Source: Paucilactobacillus kaifaensis
Lineage (GTDB): Bacteria > Bacillota > Bacilli > Lactobacillales > Lactobacillaceae
NCBI RefSeq assembly: GCF_005405145.1
Contig: NZ_BJDM01000002.1
Span: forward strand, 62,001-126,000
Direction of reading: 5' to 3'
Length of the DNA: 64,000 nt
The stretch's first letter is position 1. Each line of letters begins with the position of its first letter. Of this stretch, positions 1-8,733 are shown in pieces. The position numbers were made by a program, and so were the translations under genes. The notes below the pieces were generated by a model, which saw nothing but the letters and a program-made list of their open reading frames with translations, did not search any database and was not told the origin of the DNA.

Positions 1-166
1 TTAGCAATCCGGACTGAATTAACCAATCAAACAGCGCGAAAAACAGAATAAAGAAGATAGTCAAAGATAAAACAATTGTAGTGTCTCGGCGATTCTCACT
101 TGCAGTTGGCCACACTACCAATTTCATTTCATGACCAACACTTTTAAAAAATCGAAATAAATGCAT
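1..166 (-). CDS. secE: Preprotein translocase subunit SecE (3' end cut by window edge)
   Basis: Small membrane subunit of the SecYEG protein-conducting channel. Fifty-five codons are visible from ATG at 166; the reading frame runs off the window before a stop. The protein has a short basic N-terminus, the conserved VVWPT segment that lies on the cytoplasmic face in SecE, then one hydrophobic helix (about residues 32-50). A strong AGGAGG ribosome site lies about 7 bases upstream of the ATG. It follows rpmG by 18 bases on the same strand, the usual rpmG-secE-nusG order, so nusG would be expected just outside the window. Identification is by motif, size and neighbour. Confidence 0.9.
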   Translation of the reverse strand, partial: MHLFRFFKSVGHEMKLVVWPTASENRRDTTIVLSLTIFFILFFALFDWLIQSGLL

Positions 167-184
167 GAATAATCCTCCTATAGA

Positions 185-337
185 TTATCGGGTTTCACGA
201 TGTAAGGTATATTTTTTACAATGCTTACAAAATTTTTTTACTTCTAGGCGTTCTTGGCGGTTAGGGTTAGCCGCAATAATATAATTACGTGAGCCACAAA
301 CCGAACAAGCAAGTGCAACCTTCCTTTGTGCCACCAT
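185..337 (-). CDS. rpmG: 50S ribosomal protein L33 (zinc-binding type)
   Basis: Fifty-residue protein of the large ribosomal subunit. It begins [19 protein letters not shown] and carries two Cys pairs (C11/C14 and C37/C40), so it is the zinc-containing (C+) L33 form. Length and basic composition match the family. A GGGGGTG ribosome site precedes the ATG at 337, and secE follows 18 bases downstream. Firmicutes often carry more than one rpmG copy; this is the copy linked to secE. Confidence 0.95.
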   Translation of the reverse strand: MVAQRKVALACSVCGSRNYIIAANPNRQERLEVKKFCKHCKKYTLHRETR

Positions 338-359
338 TAACACCCCCATAAGTTCATTA

Positions 360-389
360 ATAATAGCATGTAATCTCTTTTTTTGTCAA
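360..389 (-). promoter_or_regulatory. Predicted promoter of rpmG-secE
   Basis: On the minus strand TTGACA (384-389) and TATTAT (360-365) are separated by 18 bases, upstream of the rpmG ATG at 337. This is a near-consensus housekeeping promoter. Confidence 0.7.
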
Positions 390-507
390 ATTATGAAAAC
401 GAAATGCTCGTTTTACTTATCAGTGTATAACAACCTAATTTAAGTAGTTATCACTGTATAAACATTATAAAATCCCTGACTAAATACGTTTTTACGTTCA
501 TATTATA

Positions 508-536
508 TTGTGAACAATTTGCTTTTCTGATAGAAT
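508..536 (+). promoter_or_regulatory. Predicted promoter of the haem-uptake operon
   Basis: TTGTGA (508-513) and TAGAAT (531-536) are separated by 17 bases, about 75 bases before the ATG at 612. No convincing classical Fur box was found by eye, so iron or haem control is not shown by the sequence. Confidence 0.5.
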
Positions 537-611
537 GTAAGCGAATTGCAAATTGCTTTTGGCTATTATTCATAATTATCCGTTAAATAAGAATTTCTTG
601 GGGGAACTGAA

Positions 612-3422
612 ATGAAAAAAAGATTTTTAACATTAATTGCTGCGACAATTTTATGTTTTGGTATTATCATTCCAAGTGTTGGCTCTGTGAGTGCATTAGC
701 TACTGATAATACTGCAGCTACTACGACAAGCCAACAACTAGATCCGGCTAATTTAGCTGATGGTAAATATACAATTAATGCACCATTAATGAAGGAAGGA
801 AAAAATACTGCCTCGCTAGCACAGAGTTATTTTGATAAAAAAGCAGACTTATTAGTTAAAGACGGCAAATACAGTCTCACCTTGCACCTCGTTAAAAATA
901 AAAGCATGGTTTCTGATGTAACTACAGTCGCTGACAATAAACCTGCGACAGTCACCAGTACCGGCGATCAGTCGGAAGACTTAACTTTCGATATTGCTAA
1001 TTTAACAAATGCAACTACCTTATCACTGGCAATTAGCATTATTCCAACGATGAAAATGTCACAAAAAATGGATGTTAAACCCGATGTATCTACATTAGCA
1101 TTGGTTCAAGCCACTTCATCAAGTTCTGAGCAATCGTCAACCGCTAGCGAAGTCGAATCAGCTAGCTCTGCATCTAGTAGTGCTACGTCTGAAAACAATG
1201 CATCTGCTACAACTACTCAGCCAGTAACCGATGAAACCACTGCAGATGAAACGACAGTGACTCCTCCTACTAACGAAGAAACAAACACAGCAACGCCAGC
1301 TTTACCTATTGATCCCATCACACCAACGAATCCCACGACAACTCCTGATGATACAATCGGTGCATCTGACACGGATACTACCCTAACTCAAGCCCCATTG
1401 TTTGATCCAGCTAATTTAAGTGATGGCACTTATCAGGTTCCCGTTAGTGTTTTAAAAACAGGGACCGAGACGGTATCAGCGTCCGCCAGCTACTTTAGCG
1501 ACAATGCTACTGTTGTAGTATCAGATAATGCCGCCAAAGTTAGTGTGACACTTCATGTTATCAAAAACGCTAGCATGATTACTGCATTTTCAATCCGTGA
1601 TAATGTCGCCACAATCTCAAATAAAACTAACAGTAGCGAAGATTTAACTTTTGCGGTGGATGATCAATTTATTGGGTCAACCGTCACAGCAAATATGGCA
1701 ATTACCATCCCCGGTTTTAATAAAACAATGAATGAGGCGGCTGACCTTCAATTTGCTAGTGCCCTCTATGTTGCTCCAACTGATAACACAAATAACAGTA
1801 ACACCACTGGGACAAATAATGAAAGCAATGTACCAACTAATGTCGGCGATTTGCCAACTTTTGATCCAAATAACTTAAAAGACGGCCAATACAAAATTGA
1901 TGCTTCCATTCTAAAGTCAGATTCCGATGATGCTTCGCTTTCAGCGAGTTTCTTTGATCCATACGCTACTGTGAACGTATCAAATGATACCAAGACAGTC
2001 ACAGTTACTCTGCATGTTATCAAGAACGCTTCAACTATTGAAAAATTTTCACTTGATGGACAAGAAGCTCAGGTAACTAATCAGACTACTGATAGTGAAG
2101 ATCTAACATTTACTGTTGATGATACATTTAAAGATGCAATTATGAATGCCTCCATGACAATTAAAGTACCAGTACTGAATACAGAAATGACCCAACAAGC
2201 ACGGGTAAAGTTTGGAACTGCCCTATTTGTTGGTAAAACTACTGATGATAATTCTTCTAGTACACAAACACCAACAGACAATCCTGATGCTACTCCTAAA
2301 CAAGATACTGACTATGACGTTAATAATCCAAAAGATGGTAACTACACAATTCAAGCACCAATCATGAGCGCTTCAGATAGCAGTCTCAAGACATCTTCAG
2401 CTGCCCAAAAATTTATTTCAAAAACAGCAACTATCATCGTTTCGAATAATGGAGCCAAAGTTCAGCTTTTACTACACATAACTTCAGGTGCAAACTACAT
2501 TAAACAAATGAGTATTGCCGGTCAAAGCGGTAAGATGATTAACCAAAGTGGTGATACTGCCGATTTAATCTTCAATATTTCTAATGAAACTCTATTGGGT
2601 ATCGGCAAGGTTGAATTTAATCTAGTTACACCACTAGGTTCAATGAACGAACCTGCTTATATCATTTTCAATCTAAGTAATAAATCATTAGGTACTTACA
2701 AAAATCAAGTGTTGGCAAATACGAATGCTGGTAGCAATGTTGAAAAACAATCTCAACACAACATTATTGATCCCAACAAAGACGTCCAATACGTTCCTTA
2801 CAAAGTGTTGGATAGTTCTAAAACTAGTCTATCAACTGCCAATAATTACTACACTAAATCAGCTAAAGTAGTTAAATCTGGTAGCGGCTATGATGTCTAT
2901 CTAACCGTAAAGGAAACTGCTGGAATGGTTCAATTTGCACCATTATCAATCAATAACGGTGGCATCTTGAACCAAAGTCATACCACAACTGGTGGTCAAG
3001 ATGTTTGGTCGTATGCTTTCCATGTTGCAAATGCTGATGGGTTAGATAATCTAATCCCAGCTCAAATTATGATGTCCGTTCCAATTGCTCAAATAACCAA
3101 CCAACACTTCAATATTTGGTTGTCGTTTGGTAAAGCGCAAGCAGGCGGAATTGACTATCTAAATAGCGATAGCACCAATGCATTACCGGCATCTACTTTA
3201 GCTCTTGTAAATAGTAATAATAACTCTCCAACGTTGTTAGCCAATACACCAAACAATCATAAAAAATCGACAGCTAATAACGAAAGCACTAAGAATTCCA
3301 ATAGTGAAAATGATAAACTAGCATCACTCAAGCAATACCCATTAATTGCTGAAATTGTCGGTTTTAGTGCTCTTGCATTAGGAATTATTGGTTTCACATT
3401 TTATAAGAAATATCGGGGATAA
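612..3422 (+). CDS. Cell-surface protein with five NEAT-like (haem/haemoprotein-binding) domains
   Basis: 936-residue surface protein expected to capture haem or haemoproteins outside the cell. A signal peptide (about 1-30) is followed by five related domains starting near residues 42, 263, 416, 568 and 718. Each opens with a DGxY-like strand, then S-x-[SA]-x-x-[YF]F and a VTLHVIKNAS-type strand, the NEAT layout. Ser/Thr/Asn-rich linkers separate the domains. The C-terminus has a membrane helix (about 912-930) and a KKYRG tail, with no LPXTG motif. In domains 2-4 the place where NEAT domains usually carry the haem-ligand Tyr holds Met (M373, M526, M678), each eight residues before a conserved Phe. 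It heads a tightly packed operon with haem transport genes. NEAT assignment is firm; the actual ligand is not. Confidence 0.85.
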   Translation: MKKRFLTLIAATILCFGIIIPSVGSVSALATDNTAATTTSQQLDPANLADGKYTINAPLMKEGKNTASLAQSYFDKKADLLVKDGKYSLTLHLVKNKSMVSDVTTVADNKPATVTSTGDQSEDLTFDIANLTNATTLSLAISIIPTMKMSQKMDVKPDVSTLALVQATSSSSEQSSTASEVESASSASSSATSENNASATTTQPVTDETTADETTVTPPTNEETNTATPALPIDPITPTNPTTTPDDTIGASDTDTTLTQAPLFDPANLSDGTYQVPVSVLKTGTETVSASASYFSDNATVVVSDNAAKVSVTLHVIKNASMITAFSIRDNVATISNKTNSSEDLTFAVDDQFIGSTVTANMAITIPGFNKTMNEAADLQFASALYVAPTDNTNNSNTTGTNNESNVPTNVGDLPTFDPNNLKDGQYKIDASILKSDSDDASLSASFFDPYATVNVSNDTKTVTVTLHVIKNASTIEKFSLDGQEAQVTNQTTDSEDLTFTVDDTFKDAIMNASMTIKVPVLNTEMTQQARVKFGTALFVGKTTDDNSSSTQTPTDNPDATPKQDTDYDVNNPKDGNYTIQAPIMSASDSSLKTSSAAQKFISKTATIIVSNNGAKVQLLLHITSGANYIKQMSIAGQSGKMINQSGDTADLIFNISNETLLGIGKVEFNLVTPLGSMNEPAYIIFNLSNKSLGTYKNQVLANTNAGSNVEKQSQHNIIDPNKDVQYVPYKVLDSSKTSLSTANNYYTKSAKVVKSGSGYDVYLTVKETAGMVQFAPLSINNGGILNQSHTTTGGQDVWSYAFHVANADGLDNLIPAQIMMSVPIAQITNQHFNIWLSFGKAQAGGIDYLNSDSTNALPASTLALVNSNNNSPTLLANTPNNHKKSTANNESTKNSNSENDKLASLKQYPLIAEIVGFSALALGIIGFTFYKKYRG

Positions 3423-3437
3423 GAGAGAGGTTTAATT

Positions 3438-4133
3438 ATGAAGCGCAATTTTTTTAAGTTTATTTTGGGAATACTATTAACCATTGGGATTTTAATTTTA
3501 CCAAGCAGAGTTTCTGCTGACTCCATTAACTATCAGTGTTTAAAATATGGCACTTCACAGCAATCAATTGCGTCAGGGTACTATGTTAAGCCAGCCCAGA
3601 TAACTACTAATGGTGACCAGTATCTGGTGACTATGACCATTCAAACGGGGGCAAAGCTCGGCGATTGGCCCGTAACCGTACTTAGTATTAATGGTAGTGG
3701 CCCCGCTAATGTTAGTAAAACAAAAAATGGTGATAACTATGATTACACATATTCTTTTCAGACTAACAATCTAAATCGTATCATTAATAGTTCTATTTCC
3801 ATTAACGTTCCAAATGTTTATACAGCTAAACACGATATCAGTTTTAATTTTGATACAAGCAATCTACCTTCGCTTACTAAAACAAGTAACAACGCTGATA
3901 GCCAAAATGCAAATAGTACCTCTAACAACAGTGAATCGGCCACTAGTGATTCACCATCAACCAAAAAAAATCAGACGAAAACTAAAACAACAAACCACAA
4001 TCAACAGCAAAATAAACAAATTGCGGCACTTAACAAGAAAAACAAACAAACTCAAACTGCTATTATTGTTGGTGGAATTGCAGTAATTGTAATTTTAAGC
4101 GTGGCAGCATACTTCTTTATCAAACGTAAATAA
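3438..4133 (+). CDS. Membrane-anchored single NEAT-domain protein
   Basis: 231 residues: signal peptide (about 1-28), one NEAT domain (about 30-140), a Ser/Asn/Lys/Gln-rich linker and a C-terminal membrane helix ending in FIKRK. Unlike the five-domain protein upstream, its last strand has Tyr-x3-His followed by Phe (Y128, H132, F136), matching the position of the usual NEAT YxxxY/H haem-ligand pair. It could therefore receive haem from the larger protein and pass it to the binding protein encoded next; that relay is inferred from Isd-type systems. It lies 15 bases after the first gene and 15 before the next, so the genes are co-transcribed. No sortase motif is present. Confidence 0.8.
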   Translation: MKRNFFKFILGILLTIGILILPSRVSADSINYQCLKYGTSQQSIASGYYVKPAQITTNGDQYLVTMTIQTGAKLGDWPVTVLSINGSGPANVSKTKNGDNYDYTYSFQTNNLNRIINSSISINVPNVYTAKHDISFNFDTSNLPSLTKTSNNADSQNANSTSNNSESATSDSPSTKKNQTKTKTTNHNQQQNKQIAALNKKNKQTQTAIIVGGIAVIVILSVAAYFFIKRK

Positions 4134-4148
4134 GCCAGGTGAAAGAAA

Positions 4149-5036
4149 ATGAATTCAGCACGTAAAATTTTATTTAGTGTCTTGGCTTTTATACTCATAA
4201 TAGTGATAATCATTGTTGGCGTAGTCGGCTTTAATCGATCACACTCCCGTCAAGAAACTAAGCCAAGGATTGTTGCTACTACGGTTGCCGTCGTTCAAAT
4301 TGCCGACAAATTAGACTTACCTTTAGTTGGTGTTCCAAAGACACAAAATCAACTACCAGCTAGATACAAAAATGTTGCCAAAGTTGGTAGTCCAATGTCG
4401 CCTAACGTTGAAAAAATTGCCTCACTTAAACCTACTGTAGTTTACTCCGTTAGTGTTTTAAAAGATCAGTATGATGCTGCATTTAAAAAACAAAAGTTTA
4501 ATACTAAATACTTAACACTAGATACCATATCTGATTTAAAAACCGTGCTAAAGTCGATGGGAAAACAGTATCAACGACAAAACCAGGCTGCTAAACAAAT
4601 TCAAATCATCGATAAAACAATCAAAACTGTCCAGGCACGTGAATCTGTCAATAAACCCAAAGTATTAGTTCTGATGGGTATGCCCGGTGCAGGTTATATG
4701 ATTGCGACCAATCACTCATATGTGGGAAATTTAGTTCAATTAGCAGGTGGTCAAAACGTCTATACTGATTCTAAACAGCCATATCTGGCGCCAGAAAACG
4801 AGTCATTGGCAAGTAAAAACCCAGATGTTATCTTGCGTTTGGAACACGCCATGCCTGAAGTAGTCAAGCCACAATTTGATCAGGAGTTCAAAACAAATTC
4901 TATTTGGCCGCAAATGACTGCGGTTAAAGAAAATCGAGTGTATGATCTTCAACAACCTGATTTCAATGCCACAGCTAATATGCATGTTAAACAAGCTTTA
5001 ACAAAAATTAGCTATTGGCTCTATCCTAGTAAATAA
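4149..5036 (+). CDS. Haem/iron-complex ABC transporter substrate-binding protein (IsdE-like)
   Basis: 295-residue binding protein of the TroA/BtuF type. An N-terminal membrane segment (about 7-29) has no lipobox Cys, so the protein is probably held by an uncleaved anchor rather than lipid. The segment GSPMSPNVEKI (Met83) and the later LEHAMPE (His233) lie where staphylococcal IsdE has its Met and His haem ligands; I infer haem as the substrate from this and from the NEAT neighbours. The C-terminal fold contains the usual IWPQMTAVKENRVYDL-type end. The gene sits between the NEAT genes and the permease with 12-15 base gaps. A siderophore ligand is the alternative. Confidence 0.82.
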   Translation: MNSARKILFSVLAFILIIVIIIVGVVGFNRSHSRQETKPRIVATTVAVVQIADKLDLPLVGVPKTQNQLPARYKNVAKVGSPMSPNVEKIASLKPTVVYSVSVLKDQYDAAFKKQKFNTKYLTLDTISDLKTVLKSMGKQYQRQNQAAKQIQIIDKTIKTVQARESVNKPKVLVLMGMPGAGYMIATNHSYVGNLVQLAGGQNVYTDSKQPYLAPENESLASKNPDVILRLEHAMPEVVKPQFDQEFKTNSIWPQMTAVKENRVYDLQQPDFNATANMHVKQALTKISYWLYPSK

Positions 5037-5048
5037 GGAAGCATTTAA

Positions 5049-6011
5049 ATGAACAAACATCCCGCTTGGGCATATTCAATTACAGGATTAATGCTGTTAA
5101 TCACAATTATCATTGCTCTTTTTGTTGGTGCCAGTAGTTTTTCATTTTCAACTGGCATTCACGCACTAACTAGTGGTCAACCGGCAACCGTCCTCAATAC
5201 ATTGTTAACAATTCGTTTATCTAGAATTGTTGCCGCTCTGATTAGTGGCGCACTGCTTTCCGTTGCAGGCGCCCTTTTTCAGTCCGCATTACGCAATCCA
5301 ATCGCTGACCCCAGCATCTTGGGGATTTCGGCTGGTGCGGACCTATTCATGCTGTTAGGCGGTATTTTGTTACCGTCCTTGTTCTTAACTAAGTTAATTT
5401 TTGCATTAATTGGGGGATTACTTGCATTCACCGCTTTAATTGTCTTTCAAACAAAAGTAAATACTTATCGATTGGTTTTAATTGGCATTGCTATCAATGC
5501 TATTTTAGTTAGCATTAAACAAGTCTTCACCCCATCAACTGGATCATCATCCGCAGTCTCACTAACAACAACTACATGGGCTACGACCTCTATCCTCCTA
5601 ATTTTAGGAATCATCGCACTCATGGTTGCACTACTCGTTGCCCCGCTATCAAACTACTTAAAAATTGGTGATCAGCAGTTACAAACCCTTGGACTTGCCG
5701 TCAATAAAATTAAGACGGGACTATTACTGTTGGGTGTCTGCTTAACTTGCTTTGTCACGGCTAATGTAGGAATATTACCATTTCTAGGCATTATTGTCCC
5801 TCATCTCAGTCGCTCAATAGTGGGTAATGATTATCGTCAGGTTATTCCATTTTCCATCATCGCTGGTGCGCTGATAATGTTGATAGCAGATACCATCGGA
5901 CGAACAGTTGTTGTGCCCGCAGAAATACCTGCTGCGGCATTATTAACTATTGTTGGTGGTCCTTACTTAATCTATATTTTGACACGTAAAGGAGCTTACC
6001 ATGAAAATTAA
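5049..6011 (+). CDS. FecCD-family haem/iron ABC transporter permease (IsdF-like)
   Basis: 320-residue, strongly hydrophobic polytopic protein of the FecCD/BtuC family. The family signature RNPIADPSILG occurs near residue 85, and the cytoplasmic coupling segment GILPFLGIIVPHLSR near residue 245. Nine or ten membrane helices are expected. It forms the channel with the ATPase whose start overlaps its 3' end by 11 bases, and is fed by the preceding binding protein. Length is normal for the family. Confidence 0.88.
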   Translation: MNKHPAWAYSITGLMLLITIIIALFVGASSFSFSTGIHALTSGQPATVLNTLLTIRLSRIVAALISGALLSVAGALFQSALRNPIADPSILGISAGADLFMLLGGILLPSLFLTKLIFALIGGLLAFTALIVFQTKVNTYRLVLIGIAINAILVSIKQVFTPSTGSSSAVSLTTTTWATTSILLILGIIALMVALLVAPLSNYLKIGDQQLQTLGLAVNKIKTGLLLLGVCLTCFVTANVGILPFLGIIVPHLSRSIVGNDYRQVIPFSIIAGALIMLIADTIGRTVVVPAEIPAAALLTIVGGPYLIYILTRKGAYHEN

Positions 6012-6759
6012 TGACATCTCCTTCTCATACCAAGCAAACCATCAAAATATTATTGATCACCTATCCTACGAGATTAAACCAAACTCAATCACCGCGTTTG
6101 TGGGACCAAACGGTTCTGGTAAAACTACTTTGTTACGTATCCTGGCTCGTGAATTAGTTCCTAGCAATGGAAATGTTATCTTGTCAAACCAATCAATAGA
6201 CTCATACTCAGCAAAAGAATATGCCCAAAAAGTAGCAATTGTTCATCAACACAACCCATTGTATGAAGATATTTCAGTAATTGATTTAGTTCGATTTGGC
6301 CAGACTCCATACGGATCCATCTTTAATTCTGCAGATGACAAGACAATTCTACCAATCTTAGAATATTTTGAACTGGCATCACTACAAAATCGATCCATGC
6401 TATCTTTATCAGGTGGTCAACAACAACGTGTTTGGTTAGCAATGGCGCTAGCTCAACAACCGGAATATCTACTGCTTGATGAGCCGACAACTTATTTAGA
6501 TTTACACTTTCAAGATAGCTTGATGAAACTGATTAAACAATTAAATAGTGACTTTAAAATTAGTATCGTCATGATTCTACATGACTTAAACCAAGCACTT
6601 CATTTCAGCCAACAAGCCGTCATTATGAACCATGGTAAAATTGTTGACTCTGGTGATCCAGCTGTTGTGCTCACTGCCGAAACTTTAAAGCATGTTTTTC
6701 AAATTAATGCTGATGTAATTGACATCGACCATGGAAAATTTATCTTACAGCTTCCCTAA
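6001..6759 (+). CDS. Haem/iron ABC transporter ATP-binding protein
   Basis: 252 residues with complete ABC ATPase motifs: Walker A GPNGSGKT (35-42), signature LSGGQQQR, Walker B YLLLDEPT and the switch His in MILHDLN. The FepC/BtuD-like sequence fits the FecCD permease it overlaps. It is the last gene of the haem-uptake operon; only 3 bases separate its stop from the 96-bp tandem repeat that follows. Confidence 0.9.
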   Translation: MKINDISFSYQANHQNIIDHLSYEIKPNSITAFVGPNGSGKTTLLRILARELVPSNGNVILSNQSIDSYSAKEYAQKVAIVHQHNPLYEDISVIDLVRFGQTPYGSIFNSADDKTILPILEYFELASLQNRSMLSLSGGQQQRVWLAMALAQQPEYLLLDEPTTYLDLHFQDSLMKLIKQLNSDFKISIVMILHDLNQALHFSQQAVIMNHGKIVDSGDPAVVLTAETLKHVFQINADVIDIDHGKFILQLP

Positions 6760-6762
6760 GTT

Positions 6763-7171
6763 AAACGCGCAAAAAGTCGCAGAAGTCTAGGCACAACTAC
6801 AAAATTCCCCATGTGATTCACAATTCGAATCACATTTTCTCCTATTTTTTACTTGTTGAAACGCGCAAAAAGTCGCAGAAGTCTAGGCACAACTACAAAA
6901 TTCCCCATGTGATTCACAGTTCGAATCACATTTTCTCCTATTTTTTACTTGTTGAAACGCGCAAAAAGTCGCAGAAGCCTAGGCACAACTACAAAATTCC
7001 CCATGTGATTCACAATTCGAATCACATTCGCTCCTATTTTTTACTTGTTGAAACGCGCAAAAAGTCGCAGAAGTCTAGGCACAACAACAAAATTCTCCAT
7101 GTGATTCACAGTTCGAATCACATGGAGAATTTTGTTGTTATGCTACGTCTTCTTAGCGCGACTTTTTGCGC
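6763..7171. repeat. 96-bp tandem repeat ending in a long hairpin (locus 1)
   Basis: Units begin with AAACGCGC at 6763, 6859, 6955 and 7051, an exact 96-base period. Each of the first three holds a short stem-loop (TGTGATTC, 7-base loop, GAATCACA) and a T-rich stretch. The fourth is completed by its inverted complement. Outer arms 7055-7068 and 7158-7171 pair over 14 bases, and inner arms 7083-7107 and 7115-7139 pair perfectly over 25 bases around a 7-base loop. The element fills the gap between two convergent genes and may terminate both. A long open frame through it is an artefact of the repeat period being divisible by three. Confidence 0.95.
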
Positions 7172-7172
7172 T

Positions 7173-8357
7173 CTATTTTACTGTAAAAGCCTTCGCAACC
7201 TTTCCGTCTTTCAGTTGTTCAATTGCGATCGTTTTTTGTGGATTATGCTTTTTATCGATCGTGATGGTTCCACTAACTCCGTGGAAATCTTTGATTTTAG
7301 CCAATCCCTTAGCTATTTGAACTGAATTAGCTGATTTTTGTGTTTCAATTGCCTTTTTAACCATGTAAACAGTATCGTAACCAAGTGCTGAGAAAGTTGG
7401 CGCATCCTCATTATACTTAGCTTTAAATGACTTCACAAATGCACTTGCTTTTGTATCACTAGCAGCAGCAGTAGTTGAAAATGGTGTTGTGTAGTAAACA
7501 TTGGTTGCATTGCTCTTACCTGCAATTTGAACTAGTTTAGGATCTGCCATTCCGTCTGTACCGACAATTGGTTGGTTAATTCCCATTTGACGAGCCTGTT
7601 TAACAATCAACCCAACTTCTGAATAGTAACCTGGAACGAAGATTGCGTCATATTTTTTCGACTTGATAGATGTCAAAGCAGCATTGAAATCTTTATCACC
7701 AGCCTGAAAATATTCAGTTTTAACAATTGTACCAGGATAGTCTTTCTTAAATTCCTTGGCTAATCCAGTCGCATAATCAGTTGATTTATCAGCCATGATT
7801 ACCACCCGTTTAGCATTTAGGTTTTTACTAATAAAATTAGAAACAATTTTACCTTGGAAATTATTTTGATACTCGGTTCGGAAAACATATGGTTGTACCT
7901 TACCACTCTTTTGCAGCGTATAGCTGTAATCGGATGCTGAAGGACTAATTGCTGCTACTTTTGCCTTAGTAATGTTGGGAATAGCAGCTGTTCCTGCGTT
8001 AGTGGTTGCCGGTCCAATCACAGCAACTGACTTATCATTATTAACTAATTTAGCTGCTACTGATGAGGATTCGGAACTACTCGTTTTATTGTCACGGTAG
8101 ACCATTTGAATCTTTTTCTTGGTTTTACCAACTTTAATTCCCCCAGCTTTGTTAATTTCTTGCGCAGCCAATTCAATTCCTTGTTTTTCAGCCTGACCAT
8201 AAGCGCCAGCAGCACCAGAAAGTTCCATGTTAACTCCGATTTTGATTGTCTTACCAGCATTATTTCCTTCACTTTTAGCCGAGCTACAACCTGCCAACGT
8301 AGACCCAATCGTTGCCATTGCCATCATTACTGTTGCGACTTTCATAAACTTCTTCAT
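7173..8357 (-). CDS. Branched-chain amino-acid ABC transporter substrate-binding lipoprotein (LivJ-like)
   Basis: 394 residues from ATG at 8357, preferred over an in-frame GTG at 8366 because GGGAGAG is correctly spaced for it. Signal peptide with lipobox LAGC, then a type-1 periplasmic-binding fold (motifs GAAGAYGQAEKQGIELA, AVIGPATTNAGTAAIP and PIVGTDGMADPKLV). Expected to bind Leu/Ile/Val or related amino acids outside the membrane. It is an orphan: no LivH, LivM, LivG or LivF gene lies nearby, so it must use a transporter encoded elsewhere or act as a sensor. Its 5' leader carries a Leu-rich leader peptide and attenuator hairpins, which support an amino-acid ligand. Its stop codon lies two bases from the long hairpin downstream. 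Confidence 0.85.
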   Translation of the reverse strand: MKKFMKVATVMMAMATIGSTLAGCSSAKSEGNNAGKTIKIGVNMELSGAAGAYGQAEKQGIELAAQEINKAGGIKVGKTKKKIQMVYRDNKTSSSESSSVAAKLVNNDKSVAVIGPATTNAGTAAIPNITKAKVAAISPSASDYSYTLQKSGKVQPYVFRTEYQNNFQGKIVSNFISKNLNAKRVVIMADKSTDYATGLAKEFKKDYPGTIVKTEYFQAGDKDFNAALTSIKSKKYDAIFVPGYYSEVGLIVKQARQMGINQPIVGTDGMADPKLVQIAGKSNATNVYYTTPFSTTAAASDTKASAFVKSFKAKYNEDAPTFSALGYDTVYMVKKAIETQKSANSVQIAKGLAKIKDFHGVSGTITIDKKHNPQKTIAIEQLKDGKVAKAFTVK

Positions 8358-8497
8358 ATGTTCCACTCTCCCAAATTATGTTTTTTATCCTATGAATAAT
8401 TGCTTCTTGCTATGTGGTAAAAATAAAAATTCGCCTCCCTGTTTAAAAACACTGAGTGTTAATATAACCTTGATTGCACTAACACTTTTCAAATAAA

Positions 8498-8526
8498 AAA
8501 CCTCATTCGTTTTAGGAATGAGGTTT
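8498..8526 (-). terminator. Attenuator terminator in the leader of the LivJ-like gene
   Basis: Perfect 11-bp stem (8498-8508 with 8516-8526, loop 7), followed on the minus strand by TTTTTTATTTG. It lies between the leader peptide and the coding start, so it would stop transcription before the gene. Its upstream arm (CCTCATT) can also pair with the 3' arm (AATGAGG) of the hairpin at 8543-8571, giving mutually exclusive structures. Confidence 0.85.
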
Positions 8527-8542
8527 GATGAACCTTGTTATT

Positions 8543-8604
8543 GCCCTCATTACTAAAACAGAAATAAGGGCTTAACAGTTAATTTTTATTTGACAAAAAT
8601 TAAC
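8543..8604 (-). promoter_or_regulatory. Two upstream leader hairpins, alternative pairing partners of the attenuator
   Basis: Hairpin A (8578-8587 with 8595-8604, loop 7) overlaps the stop codon of the leader peptide, so a ribosome finishing the peptide would melt it. Hairpin B (8543-8551 with 8563-8571) has a 3' arm AATGAGGGC that can alternatively pair with the 5' arm of the terminator at 8498-8526. The order resembles pause, antiterminator and terminator hairpins of classical ribosome-controlled attenuation. Confidence 0.65.
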
Positions 8605-8686
8605 TTGCTAGGTCCTTCTTCTTTAATAATAAGGCTAAACTTTGAACAGAGAAAATTACTTTAGTTTGCTTAGTTTGTTTTGTCAT
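8600..8686 (-). CDS. Leu-rich leader peptide of the LivJ-like gene
   Basis: 28-codon ORF with a good ribosome site (AAGGGAGAAGATTAC before ATG at 8686), 25-30 bases after a strong promoter start. The peptide has a polar, Lys/Gln/Thr-rich start, then V-I-F, and ends SLALLLKKKDLAS; five of its last twelve residues are Leu, three consecutive as TTA. Size, position and the downstream stem-loops match control peptides of amino-acid attenuators. Leu as the sensed amino acid is inferred. The stop codon lies inside a stem-loop, coupling translation to RNA folding. Confidence 0.7.
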   Translation of the reverse strand: MTKQTKQTKVIFSVQSLALLLKKKDLAS

Positions 8687-8733
8687 GTAATCTTCTCCCT
8701 TCAAGTTTTTATCTGTTATTTGATGTTGATATT

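Noticed and set aside
3340-3422. Sortase LPXTG anchor on the five-NEAT protein
   Set aside because: No LPXTG or related motif precedes the C-terminal helix; the protein ends in a simple membrane anchor.
6763-7171. CRISPR array
   Set aside because: Units are nearly identical over their whole length with no variable spacers, and the array ends in a hairpin; no cas genes are present.
6813-7325. 170-codon open frame with repeated SNHIFSYFLLVETRKKSQK segments
   Set aside because: It is created by the 96-bp tandem repeat, whose period is divisible by three; it has no ribosome site and runs into the antisense of the LivJ-like gene.
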